61,900 nt of DNA from DAIRUS01 sp036803205 (GTDB lineage: Bacteria; Patescibacteriota; Minisyncoccia; Minisyncoccales; GBS-2). Position numbers and translations under genes: made by a program. The notes beneath the pieces were generated by a model, which worked only from the letters and a program-made list of their open reading frames with translations, was not told the DNA's origin and did not search any database. Each line of letters begins with the position of its first letter. Position 1 is the stretch's first letter. Positions 15,713 through 23,743 of this stretch are shown piece after piece. The stretch covers positions 1 through 61,900 of the forward strand of contig DAIRUS010000003.1 of assembly GCA_036803205.1 (NCBI GenBank), read 5' to 3'.

Positions 15713-16251
15713 AAATTTTCATAATGAGGTGCTTCAAATTTAGCAAAGGCAGTCAGCGGCCAAGCTCTTAAAAAAACCCGACCGACAATATTTTTCTTTG
15801 GTAAAGCCCCCCAGTACCTCGAATCAGAAGAAGCCTCTCGATTGTCACCCAAGACGAAGTATTCGTCTTCCGATAATTTTAAGTGAACAACGCCCCTGGT
15901 TTCAATCCCTAAGGGAAGATAGGAAGTTTCATCCAAAAATTCTCCATTTATCTTCACCATTCCCCCTTCAATGCCGACTTCTTCTCCCGGTAGACCAATG
16001 ATTCTTTTAATATAACGTTGGCTAGGATTTCTCGGAAATCTAAAAACAACCACTTCTCCCCTTTTGGGCTCTCGTAATCTAAAAGATAATTCATCAATAA
16101 TCAAATAATCCCCCGGTTCAAAATTCGGCTTCATCGACTGACCGCTAACAATAAATGGCTGAAATAAAAAATAGCGAATGGGTAAAACTATTAATAAAGC
16201 AATAATAACAATTTTTATAATTTCCCAGATAAAGATTAAAAATTTTTTCAT
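15709..16251 (-). CDS. lepB: Signal peptidase I
   Basis: This frame encodes 180 residues from ATG at 16251. One N-terminal membrane helix (about 5-30) is followed by the catalytic serine motif SGQSMKPN (Ser39) and the general-base lysine in RYIKRIIGLPGE (Lys82). The box E GDNREASSDSRYWG completes the S26 signature. It removes signal peptides from exported proteins on the outer face of the cytoplasmic membrane. It is divergent from pth, and its stop overlaps the hisS start. Confidence 0.94.
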   Translation of the reverse strand: MKKFLIFIWEIIKIVIIALLIVLPIRYFLFQPFIVSGQSMKPNFEPGDYLIIDELSFRLREPKRGEVVVFRFPRNPSQRYIKRIIGLPGEEVGIEGGMVKINGEFLDETSYLPLGIETRGVVHLKLSEDEYFVLGDNREASSDSRYWGALPKKNIVGRVFLRAWPLTAFAKFEAPHYENL

Positions 16252-16325
16252 AACATTTTTATTATAACAAGATTTTCGGATTTTACAAGGAAAATGATAT
16301 AATAATGAATTATAATATTTCCTCT

Positions 16326-16949
16326 ATGACAATTATCATTGGGTTAGGTAATCCCGGAAAAAAATTTCAAAAAACTCGCCATAATCTTGGCTTCCGGGTA
16401 ATTGATGTATTTGGGAAAAAAAATCAGTTTCCCAATTTTAGAATCTTAAAGAAATGTCTGGCCTTAATTTCCGAAAAGAAATTGAATAATGAAAAAATCC
16501 TCCTGGCAAAGCCCCAAACCTTTATGAATCTATCAGGAAAATCAGTGAAGCTTCTCATCCACCACTTTTTCCCCAAACCCCAAATACTCCAAATAAATGC
16601 CATGGCTGATATTTGGAGTATTGAAGAGAGAGTTTGGATAGTTCATGATGAAATCGATTTGCCTCTGGGAGAGATAAAGATCGTCAAAAATCGAGGAGCA
16701 GCTGGTCACAAAGGAGTTCAATCAATAATCGATGAATTGAAAACTAAAAACTTTGTAAGAATCCGAATTGGAATCAGACCAAAAAATCAAGAAACTGAAA
16801 AACAAAAAAACATTGAAAAGTTTGTTCTTCAAAAATTTGATAAAGAAGAGGAAAAAATTGTTAAAGAAGTAATAAAAAAAACTGCCCAAGCTCTTGAATT
16901 TACCTTAAAAAATGGTTTAGAAAAAGCAATGAGCGAATATAACAGATAA
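16326..16949 (+). CDS. pth: Peptidyl-tRNA hydrolase with an in-frame palindromic insertion
   Basis: This frame encodes 207 residues from ATG at 16326, which gives the canonical MTIIIGLGNPGKKFQKTRHNLGF; the frame upstream to 16305 adds seven non-conserved residues. The catalytic His is in TRHNLG, and TFMNLSGKSV, VHDEIDLPLGEI and GAAGHKGVQSI are all present. Pth frees tRNA from dropped-off peptidyl-tRNA. Between SVKLLIHHFF and VWIVHDE the protein is about 15 residues longer than typical Pth. The extra residues (about 86-100, PQILQINAMADIWSI) are exactly those encoded by a palindromic repeat at 16583-16622. The catalytic residues remain, so the enzyme is probably active. Confidence 0.93.
   Translation: MTIIIGLGNPGKKFQKTRHNLGFRVIDVFGKKNQFPNFRILKKCLALISEKKLNNEKILLAKPQTFMNLSGKSVKLLIHHFFPKPQILQINAMADIWSIEERVWIVHDEIDLPLGEIKIVKNRGAAGHKGVQSIIDELKTKNFVRIRIGIRPKNQETEKQKNIEKFVLQKFDKEEEKIVKEVIKKTAQALEFTLKNGLEKAMSEYNR
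16583..16622. repeat. Palindromic element (GCCATGGC core) inserted in pth
   Basis: Arms aatactcca and tggagtatt enclose a centre with gccatggc. Thirty-eight bases (16584-16621) align to the ends of the inverted repeats around the gene at 57034, differing only in a seven-base stretch right of the core. The element is read in frame as part of Pth. Confidence 0.85.
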
Positions 16950-16976
16950 AAAATAAACCAGGCCCGGGGAGCCTGG
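16945..16976 (-). terminator. Rho-independent terminator for the 69-residue gene
   Basis: On the minus strand the stem ccaggc/gcctgg with a seven-base loop (16958-16976) is followed by TTTATTTTTTATC. It lies 14 bases beyond the stop at 16990. On the plus strand the same hairpin lies just after pth but lacks a T-run there. Confidence 0.8.
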
Positions 16977-16989
16977 ATTATCTAAACAT

Positions 16990-17199
16990 CTACCGGCAGT
17001 TTGCTTGAAGGTACTCGTAAATTGCTTGAATGATACTTCCGGGCATAACAGTAGAAGCATTAAAAACTACTACCACTGTCTCCCCGTGGAGGAGATAAAC
17101 GTAAATCATATCTTCCCAAAGCTCGAAACCTTCCGGCAGATTAATGGTTGGATGTTTAACCCTCCAGCACTTCTCTCTTACCTCTTTAGCTGTCAGCAT
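16990..17199 (-). CDS. Small protein of unknown function (69 residues)
   Basis: This frame starts with ATG at 17199, eight bases after a very strong ribosome binding site (aaggaggtg). A terminator follows the stop directly. The sequence MLTAKEVREKCWRVKHPTIN leads into GFELWEDMIYVYLLHGETVVVVFNA, probably a small alpha/beta fold with two strands. There is no signal peptide and no metal motif (two cysteines far apart). I do not recognise the family. It is one of several short, single genes in this window with strong translation signals, unlike the large genes around it. Confidence 0.7.
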   Translation of the reverse strand: MLTAKEVREKCWRVKHPTINLPEGFELWEDMIYVYLLHGETVVVVFNASTVMPGSIIQAIYEYLQANCR

Positions 17200-17436
17200 T
17201 CTCTCACCTCCTTACTATTTCTTTTTGCCCTCCGGTCTGCCAGCGAGTTCTATAATCTTGGAGAAAACTCCAAAATCATAGAGATAGGCCTCATGGCTAA
17301 AGGAGGGATCGCCAGATTTTTGCCACCTGCTACCACAAAGTGAGTAGCAGAGACAGGCCAACTCGCCAGCAGATCGGAAGGTAAAACCGTTTATAATTTT
17401 TGATGCTTCGATAATATTATTTTATAATTTATTTAA

Positions 17437-19458
17437 ATGGATTTGTCAAGGGTGAAGATTGACCAAGTTTTAATTTGTAGCCTCACTCCCTATTTTTTGG
17501 AAAAGGGGCTAGTTTGGTTTGAAAAAAATTTAAATAAAATTTTGGAGGCAAGAAAAACCCAATCTTTTTTTGAGGAAAATATAATTTTTTTAACTAAAGA
17601 CCAAATTTACAATTTTTCTCAATTTTTGAGGAAATTGGATGAAATGGGCTACGAAAAAGTCTTGACAGTTTCTGAACCGGGAGAATTTGCTCAAAGGGGA
17701 GGAATTATTGATGTCTTTCCGATAAATCTGAATTTTGCCGTCCGTTTTGAATTTTTGGGAAATAAAATTGAAAACATTGAAAAATTACCAATTGAGATTG
17801 AAGATGAAAAAGCGGCAAAAGAAATTTTAAAAAAGAAGTTAAAATCTCAAAAATTATTTTCTGATTTAAAAGGACTAAAACCAGGAGATTATTTGGTTCA
17901 TTTAGATCATGGTATTGGCAAATTCCTCTCATTTACTCAATTATATTGCGATCGCAATATAATTAAGTATTATGTTTTGGAATATGATAAAAATGATAGA
18001 CTCTATGTGCCAGTGGGGTTGGAACGAAAACTTTCAAGATATATTGGCTTTGTTGAGCCGAAACTCTCTAGACTAGGATCTTCTCTTTGGCAAAGAATAA
18101 AGAAAAAAGTTAAAGAAGAAGCTGAAAAATTAGCCAGAGAACTGCTGGAAATTTATGCTAAAAGAGAAATAGCTACTAGACCTCCTTATCTTCCAGAGGA
18201 CGAAATTGATTTTCAGCTTAAAGCCTCTTTTTCTTATACAGAAACGCCAGACCAAATTCAAACCCTTGAGGAATTAAAAAGGGATTTAGAAGGTTCAGAA
18301 CCAATGGACAGAATTGTCTGTGGTGATGTTGGTTTTGGCAAAACAGAAATTGCTTTAAGGGTAATGGTGAGAGTAGTAAAATCTGGCTATCAGGCAGCAA
18401 TGATTTGTCCGACGACCATTTTAGCTAATCAGCATTTTCAAAATTTTAAAGAAAGACTAAAGGATTTTCCAATCAAAATTGCAATGTTATCAAGGCTCCA
18501 GTCAAAAAAAGAACAAAAAGAAGTAATTGAAGGATTAAAAACTGGAAAAATTGATATTATTATTGGCACTCATCGTTTGTTGTCGAAAGATGTTGAAGAA
18601 TGTCTAGTTACCAACCTACCCCATTGTCCATTTTATGAGCCGGCACGAAAAGGATTAGGTCTTTTAGTTATTGATGATGAGCAAAGATTTGGAGTAAAGC
18701 AAAAAGAAAAATTGAAAAAAATGAGGGCTTCGCTTGATGTTCTTTCTCTTTCAGCCACCCCTATCCCCCGAACCCTCTATATGGCTTTGTCTTCCTTAAA
18801 AGATATTAGTTTAATTCAAACTCCACCTGTCGGTCGATTACCGGTAAAAACTTTTATTTTGCCATTTTCTGAAAAAATAATTAAAAAAGCAATTAAAAAT
18901 GAAATTTGTCGCGGCGGTCAAGTTTATTATCTTCATAATCGCGTCGAAACAATTGAAGCAACTAGAAAATTTTTAGAAAAACTAATACCCGAAGCAAAAT
19001 TTGAAATTGCTCATGGCCGGTTAAAAGAAAAAAGGTTAGTAAAAGTAATGGAAGATTTTCAGAAAAAAAAGATAGATGTTTTGGTTGCCACCACTATTAT
19101 TGAAAACGGTTTAGATTTGCCAAATGTCAATACCTTAATTGTTGCCGATGCCGCTCGTTTGGGTTTAGCTGAAGCCTATCAAGTTCGAGGAAGAATTGGT
19201 CGAAGTTATACCCAGGCCTTTGCCTATTTTTTGTACGGAAGCCATTTAACAGAAAAAGCTAAGTTGCGTTTAGATGCTCTAAAAGAGGCTGCAGAATTAG
19301 GTTCTGGTTATAAAATTGCTCTTAAAGATCTGGAAATTCGCGGCGCCGGTAATATCTTGGGGAAAGAACAATCGGGAAATATAAACCGAGTAGGGCTGAA
19401 CTTGTATTGCCAAATGCTAAACGAAGCGGTTGAAAAAATGAAAAGAAGGAACGCCTAA
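17437..19458 (+). CDS. mfd: Transcription-repair coupling factor Mfd, shortened
   Basis: This frame encodes 673 residues from ATG at 17437, where canonical Mfd has about 1100-1150. It begins within the UvrB-homology region (VSEPGEFAQRGGIIDVFP). The RNA-polymerase-interacting domain follows (PGDYLVHLDHGIGKFLSF, VLEYDKNDRLYVPVGL), then the RecG-like helicase: CGDVGFGKTEIA (Walker A), VIDDEQRFGV (motif II), LSATPIPRTLYM, ATTIIENGLDLPNVNT, QVRGRIGRS. It stops at the end of the TRG region, so the C-terminal D7 domain is absent. A stretch of about 16 extra residues (about 387-405) sits between SKDV and GLGLLVID. DNA translocation and RNAP displacement look possible; UvrA recruitment and autoinhibition are probably altered. 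Confidence 0.88.
   Translation: MDLSRVKIDQVLICSLTPYFLEKGLVWFEKNLNKILEARKTQSFFEENIIFLTKDQIYNFSQFLRKLDEMGYEKVLTVSEPGEFAQRGGIIDVFPINLNFAVRFEFLGNKIENIEKLPIEIEDEKAAKEILKKKLKSQKLFSDLKGLKPGDYLVHLDHGIGKFLSFTQLYCDRNIIKYYVLEYDKNDRLYVPVGLERKLSRYIGFVEPKLSRLGSSLWQRIKKKVKEEAEKLARELLEIYAKREIATRPPYLPEDEIDFQLKASFSYTETPDQIQTLEELKRDLEGSEPMDRIVCGDVGFGKTEIALRVMVRVVKSGYQAAMICPTTILANQHFQNFKERLKDFPIKIAMLSRLQSKKEQKEVIEGLKTGKIDIIIGTHRLLSKDVEECLVTNLPHCPFYEPARKGLGLLVIDDEQRFGVKQKEKLKKMRASLDVLSLSATPIPRTLYMALSSLKDISLIQTPPVGRLPVKTFILPFSEKIIKKAIKNEICRGGQVYYLHNRVETIEATRKFLEKLIPEAKFEIAHGRLKEKRLVKVMEDFQKKKIDVLVATTIIENGLDLPNVNTLIVADAARLGLAEAYQVRGRIGRSYTQAFAYFLYGSHLTEKAKLRLDALKEAAELGSGYKIALKDLEIRGAGNILGKEQSGNINRVGLNLYCQMLNEAVEKMKRRNA
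17939..17964. repeat. Perfect 26-base palindrome inside mfd
   Basis: The half-site aattatattgcga is followed by its exact reverse complement. The centre is GCGATCGC, the same core as in the repeat upstream of the PaaX/Cas2-like gene at 3849. It encodes part of a beta-hairpin of the RNAP-interacting domain (about residues 168-176). The protein has normal length at this point, so this is not a simple insertion. Confidence 0.8.
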
Positions 19459-19535
19459 AATGGTCAAAGGGCAATTTTTAGACCTTAATTTCAGTTTTTA
19501 ATTTTAAAAAATAGTGTTATAGTTTAATAATTGTT

Positions 19536-20402
19536 ATGGAGGATATAAAAGAAATTTCAATTAACGACGAGAAATATCCTAAGCTTTTAAAAAAAATTAA
19601 AGACGGACCGAAAGTTCTCTATTATCGGGGAGAAATAAAAAATGAAGAAAATTGTTTTGCCATTGTGGGAACCAGACGGTGTTCAGATTATGGAAAGCAG
19701 GTGGCCTTGGAAATTGCCGGAGATTTAGCCGAGGCAGGATTAACAATTGTTTCCGGCCTGGCGCCAGGAATTGATACCTTTGCCCATCGGGCAACGGTTG
19801 AAAAAGGAAGAAGGACAATCGCCGTTTTAGGCACCGGAGTTGATGAAAAATCAATTTATCCCAAATCTAACCTAAAATTGGCAAGAAAAATTTTAGAAAT
19901 CGGTGGTTGTCTTATTTCTGAATATCCAGCAGGAACTCGCGGGACCCAATTTACCTTTCCTCAAAGAAATCGAATAATCTCTGGACTTTCTTTGGGAGTT
20001 TTAGTGGTTGAGGCGAAAGAAAAATCAGGAGCTTTAATTACGGCCAATTATGCATTTCAACAAAAAAGAAAAGTTTTTGCTGTACCTGGCTCAATTTATT
20101 CTTCCAATTCTAAGGGCCCCCATCTTTTAATTAAAAGCGGTGCCAAATTAGTTGAAAATGCCAACGACATCCTCAAGGAACTAAATCTTCCCCTTAAGAA
20201 GGTTAGTTTCTTTTGTGAAGGAGAAACAGAAGAAGAAATCTTTGTGTTAAATGCTTTAAGAGAGGGGGGATTAGATATTGATAAAATCATTGAGAAAACA
20301 AAATTATCAGCGGCTAAAGTAGTCAGCACTCTTGCCATTTTAGAAATAAAAGGTAAGGTAAAAAACTTAGGAGGAAATATTTATGCCCTTAGTCATAGTT
20401 GA
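19536..20402 (+). CDS. dprA: DNA-processing protein DprA
   Basis: This frame encodes 288 residues from ATG at 19536. The Rossmann-like DprA core shows AIVGTRRCSDYG, IVSGLAPGIDTFAHRATV, TIAVLGTGVD, ISEYPAGT and FPQRNRIISGLS. A C-terminal winged-helix domain (about 225-285) follows. DprA loads RecA on incoming single-stranded DNA during transformation, matching the ComEC gene in this window. The N-terminal SAM-like domain of larger DprA is missing. Its end overlaps topA by 20 bases, a pairing seen in many bacteria. Confidence 0.94.
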   Translation: MEDIKEISINDEKYPKLLKKIKDGPKVLYYRGEIKNEENCFAIVGTRRCSDYGKQVALEIAGDLAEAGLTIVSGLAPGIDTFAHRATVEKGRRTIAVLGTGVDEKSIYPKSNLKLARKILEIGGCLISEYPAGTRGTQFTFPQRNRIISGLSLGVLVVEAKEKSGALITANYAFQQKRKVFAVPGSIYSSNSKGPHLLIKSGAKLVENANDILKELNLPLKKVSFFCEGETEEEIFVLNALREGGLDIDKIIEKTKLSAAKVVSTLAILEIKGKVKNLGGNIYALSHS

Positions 20403-22500
20403 AAGTCCGACAAAAGGAAATACTATTAAAAAATTTTTAGGTCCTCAATACAAGGTTCTTGCTTCTTACGGGCATATTAGGGATTTACCGGAAGATGAGT
20501 TTGGAATAGATGTTGAAAAAAATTTTAAGCCAAAATACATTATTATTCCAAAAGCCAAAAAAATTGTTCAGTTTCTGAAAAAAGAGGCAGAAAAAGCCAA
20601 CTTAATTATAATTTCGACCGACCCCGATAGAGAAGGAGAAGCTATTGCTTACCACTTAATTCATCTTCTAAATCTAAACGGAGAAAAACCATATCAAAGA
20701 ATTGTTTTTCATGAAATTACCAAATCGGCAATCGAGGAAGCGTTTAAAAAGCCGAGAAAGATTGACCTAAATTTAGTTGATGCTCAGCAAGCCAGAAGAA
20801 TTTTAGATAGAATTGTTGGCTATAAATTAAGCCCATTTCTCTGGAAAAAAGTAGCCAGAGGTTTATCAGCCGGAAGAGTGCAATCAGTAGCGGTGAGGTT
20901 AGTGGTGGAAAGAGAAAGGGAAATTCAAAATTTTGTTCCCCAAGAATATTGGACCATAACAGCCCAACTCAAAAAATTAGAGAACAAAACTCAGCAAGTT
21001 TTACAGGGGTCGGACCTCTGTCAATCGGACCTCTGTCAATCGGACCTCTGTCAATCGGACCTCTGTCAATTTGACGCTCTTTTGGTCAAAAAAGATGAAA
21101 AAATGATTCCCAAATTGGGAATTAAGACAAAGGAAGAGGCAGAAAAAATTATTAAAGAATTAAAAGATGCTGAATATAAAGTAGCAAATATTGAGAAAAA
21201 AGAGGTCAAAAGAAATCCCCTACCGCCATTTGTTACTTCCACTTTGCAACAGGCGGCCTGGCAGAGGTTTAAATGGCCAGCAAAATTGACAATGCAAATT
21301 AGCCAGCAACTTTATGAGACAGGATATATTACCTATCATCGTAGCGATTCTTTAAATGTTTCAGAATTGGCTTTAGCAATGGCTAAAAGATTTATTGTTA
21401 AAAATTACGGTCAAAATTATTATCAATTTCGAAAATATAAAACAAGGGCAAAAGTAGCCCAAGAAGCCCATGAAGCTATTAGACCAACCTATCCGGAAAA
21501 TATTCCAGAAAAAATTTCCAGAAAATTAGAAAAAAGCCAATTAAAGCTTTATGAACTCATTTGGAAAAGATTTATCGCCTGTCAAATGGCTCAAGCAATT
21601 TTTGAGTCAACAATTGTTGATATTTCAGCCAAAAATTATATTTTTCGGGCTAACGGACAAGTTTTGAAATTTGATGGATTTTTAAAGGTTTATCCAATTA
21701 AATATGAAGAGGTTGAATTGCCTTCTTTAAAAATAAATGAAATTTTAGAATTAATAAACCTCGTTCCTTCCCAACATTTCACCCAACCCCCTCCCAGATA
21801 TACCGAAGCAACTCTAATTAAAGCCTTAGAAGAAAATGGCATCGGTCGACCATCAACCTATGCACCAATATTATCGACAATTCAGGAAAGAAACTACATT
21901 GAAAAAGATGAGAACAAAAAATTTCGACCAACTGAAATCGGATTAGTGGTTAATGATTTGTTGGTCAATCACTTTTCGGAAATTGTTGATATTGGTTTTA
22001 CTGCCAAGATGGAAGAGAATTTAGATAAAATTGCTTTGGGAGAAAAAAAATGGCTACCAGTAATAAAAGAGTTTTATCAATCTTTCGATGAGAATTTAAA
22101 AAAGAAATATCAAGAAATTTCAAAAAAGAGTTTAATTGAAAAAACAGAAAAAATTTGTCCCCAATGTCAAGCTCATCTTTTAATTCGTTTAGGTAAATTT
22201 GGAAAATTCTACGCCTGTTCTAAATTTCCAAAATGTAAATACACTGAATCTTTAGAGGAAAACGATTTGGGTCCCAAATGTCCAAAATGTGGACAGGGAA
22301 AGATAGTGAAAAAAAGAACTAAAAAAAGGAAAATATTTTATGCCTGTAATCGGTTCCCGAAATGTAATTTTGCCTTATGGGAAAAACCAACAGGAGAAAT
22401 TTGCCCGAAATGCCAATCCCTCTTAGTGGAAACCAAAAGAAAGCAGATAAAATGTTCAAATCAAGAATGTGATTACAAATGGATAAATTCCTCAACCTAA
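20383..22500 (+). CDS. topA: DNA topoisomerase I
   Basis: This frame encodes 705 residues from ATG at 20383, with a good ribosome binding site (taggagg) inside the end of dprA. The Toprim domain appears at the start (LVIVESPTKGNTIKKFLG, STDPDREGEAIAYHL). The active-site tyrosine lies in YITYHRSDS, after LQQAAWQRFKWPA. Three C-terminal zinc-ribbon units follow (CPQCQ..CSKFPKC, CPKCG..CNRFPKC, CPKCQ..CSNQEC). The enzyme relaxes negative supercoils. Residues 210-229 are four perfect SDLCQ units from a minisatellite, in a loop of domain II that is normally short; no catalytic motif is touched. Confidence 0.95.
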   Translation: MPLVIVESPTKGNTIKKFLGPQYKVLASYGHIRDLPEDEFGIDVEKNFKPKYIIIPKAKKIVQFLKKEAEKANLIIISTDPDREGEAIAYHLIHLLNLNGEKPYQRIVFHEITKSAIEEAFKKPRKIDLNLVDAQQARRILDRIVGYKLSPFLWKKVARGLSAGRVQSVAVRLVVEREREIQNFVPQEYWTITAQLKKLENKTQQVLQGSDLCQSDLCQSDLCQSDLCQFDALLVKKDEKMIPKLGIKTKEEAEKIIKELKDAEYKVANIEKKEVKRNPLPPFVTSTLQQAAWQRFKWPAKLTMQISQQLYETGYITYHRSDSLNVSELALAMAKRFIVKNYGQNYYQFRKYKTRAKVAQEAHEAIRPTYPENIPEKISRKLEKSQLKLYELIWKRFIACQMAQAIFESTIVDISAKNYIFRANGQVLKFDGFLKVYPIKYEEVELPSLKINEILELINLVPSQHFTQPPPRYTEATLIKALEENGIGRPSTYAPILSTIQERNYIEKDENKKFRPTEIGLVVNDLLVNHFSEIVDIGFTAKMEENLDKIALGEKKWLPVIKEFYQSFDENLKKKYQEISKKSLIEKTEKICPQCQAHLLIRLGKFGKFYACSKFPKCKYTESLEENDLGPKCPKCGQGKIVKKRTKKRKIFYACNRFPKCNFALWEKPTGEICPKCQSLLVETKRKQIKCSNQECDYKWINSST
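21010..21069. repeat. 15-base minisatellite, four perfect copies, in frame in topA
   Basis: The unit tcggacctctgtcaa is repeated four times with no mismatch and encodes (SDLCQ)x4. Its base composition is richer in G+C than the surrounding gene. Since the unit is a multiple of three, copy number can change without shifting the frame. Confidence 0.95.
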
Positions 22501-22606
22501 TGGAAAAATTTGACGTCAGACATCAACATTAACATTAATTGACAGATGTTTGAAAATTGATAAATTAGAAAAGGAAATTAATTTTGAGGGGAAATTGAAA
22601 TCTCAA

Positions 22607-22694
22607 GCCGCGGTGCTGGAATTGGCAGACAGGATGGACTCAAAATCCATTGTCCCAAAAGGACGTGTGGGTTCAACTCCCACCTGCGGCACCA
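22607..22694 (+). tRNA. tRNA-Leu (anticodon CAA)
   Basis: The acceptor arms gccgcgg and ctgcggc pair (one G-U), and the 3' ACCA is encoded. The anticodon stem atgga/tccat encloses ctcaaaa, giving anticodon CAA, which reads UUG. A long variable arm (gtcccaaaaggac) and the T-arm gtggg-ttcaact-cccac complete the class II leucine tRNA. It lies downstream of topA, separated by about 100 bases. Confidence 0.97.
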
Positions 22695-22718
22695 GCGAGA
22701 AAAAGTCAATGATTGGTG

Positions 22719-22743
22719 GGTCGCCTCGCTTCGCTCGGCGACC
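22719..22743. repeat. GC-rich hairpin downstream of tRNA-Leu
   Basis: ggtcgcc and ggcgacc form a 7-bp stem around tcgcttcgctc. A second small hairpin, ccag-cttcg-ctgg, lies near 22790-22804. Both are much richer in G+C than the surroundings and sit between the tRNA and the gene at 22863. No T-run follows, so their role is unclear. Confidence 0.5.
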
Positions 22744-22862
22744 AAATTATACGGGATTTTCCAGTCAAAATTTAATTTTTGGTTTTGTGCCAGCTTCGCT
22801 GGCCATAAAAGAAAATTTTAAAAGGTCGGATTTTTTTAAGTTCGTTAATCTTAATTAATTTA

Positions 22863-23477
22863 ATGCCAGAAGAAAAGAACACCAAATTTTGTTCCAATTG
22901 CGGAGCAGAGATAGATATAAAAGCTAAAATATGTCCAAAGTGCGGAGTTGAACAACCACTTATTCCGGAAAAAGTTTCTAACTGGTGGTATGTCTTAGCA
23001 ATTTTTTTAGGAATTATTGGTGGCGTAATAGCTTGGGCTGTTAATAAAGATCGCAATCCTAAAAAAGCTATTCGTTTTCTTATTGCTGGATTAGCTCTGC
23101 CTGCGATCTACATGGTGGGTATTCTTGCTTTGATCTTTTTAGTTTCATTAGGTGAAGAGAGAAAGCAAGCTCAAGAAGCTAAAGTTGTGACTGACATGAA
23201 TCAACTTCGAGTAGCAATTGAAGTTTATTCGATGGAACAAGGCAGTTATAGGGAGGCGAACTGCTCATTAACTGAGTTATCTCCCATTTGCAGCAGGATA
23301 AAGGAATATACGGGCGAAATGCCAACCATTGAGTCGTCCACAAAAAATTATTGTCTTTATGTAAAATTGCCAAGCGGAGAATACTACTGCTTGGCCAAAA
23401 CCATGTCCAGTCGCAAAACAACCATTTTCCCCGGAGGACCAAAATATTGCGATGGGATAACTTTTTCTTGCCCCTAA
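22863..23477 (+). CDS. Zinc-ribbon membrane protein with pilin-like C-terminal domain
   Basis: This frame encodes 204 residues from ATG at 22863. The N-terminus FCSNCGAEIDIKAKICPKCG is a zinc ribbon of the kind found on many small bacterial membrane proteins. Two hydrophobic segments follow (about 40-58 and 73-98). After the second, the sequence KVVTDMNQLRVAIEVYSMEQGSY resembles the start of type IV pilin/pseudopilin globular domains, and the last 70 residues contain four cysteines that could form disulfides. The zinc ribbon would face the cytoplasm and the pilin-like part the outside. The function is not known. Confidence 0.65.
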   Translation: MPEEKNTKFCSNCGAEIDIKAKICPKCGVEQPLIPEKVSNWWYVLAIFLGIIGGVIAWAVNKDRNPKKAIRFLIAGLALPAIYMVGILALIFLVSLGEERKQAQEAKVVTDMNQLRVAIEVYSMEQGSYREANCSLTELSPICSRIKEYTGEMPTIESSTKNYCLYVKLPSGEYYCLAKTMSSRKTTIFPGGPKYCDGITFSCP

Positions 23478-23572
23478 GAATACTATTTTTTCTAAAAATA
23501 ACAGGTTGCTTTTTACTTTTCGGTTTGGAGAGAAATTTGCCGCCAAAGAAAAATTTGAAATTATTAAAGAGT

Positions 23573-23603
23573 GCGGCGAGCCCGCCCCTGGCGGGCGAGC
23601 CGC
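23573..23603. repeat. GC-rich hairpin with symmetric GA internal loop
   Basis: GCGGC-GA-GCCCGCC, loop CCT, GGCGGGC-GA-GCCGC: two perfect stems separated by a GA/GA internal loop that could form sheared pairs. A further hairpin, ctgcc-ttc-ggcag, lies at about 23627-23639. The 265-base gap (23478-23743) between two membrane-protein genes holds only these hairpins. Confidence 0.55.
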
Positions 23604-23743
23604 CTAATCGGAGGGGGTTACCTTTCTGCCTTCGGCAGCAAAAAATTTTCGAACTATCTTTAATATAGTGCACCACTTAGGAAAATCAACGATATCATCA
23701 AAGGTCGAAGATAAAAGAAAACAAATAAAAGACTTTGGGCGTT

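Noticed and set aside
17005..17343. 112-codon plus-strand frame opposite the small gene at 16990
   Set aside because: The opposite strand has a strong ribosome binding site, start and terminator for the 69-residue gene; this frame is its shadow and continues into the mfd leader.
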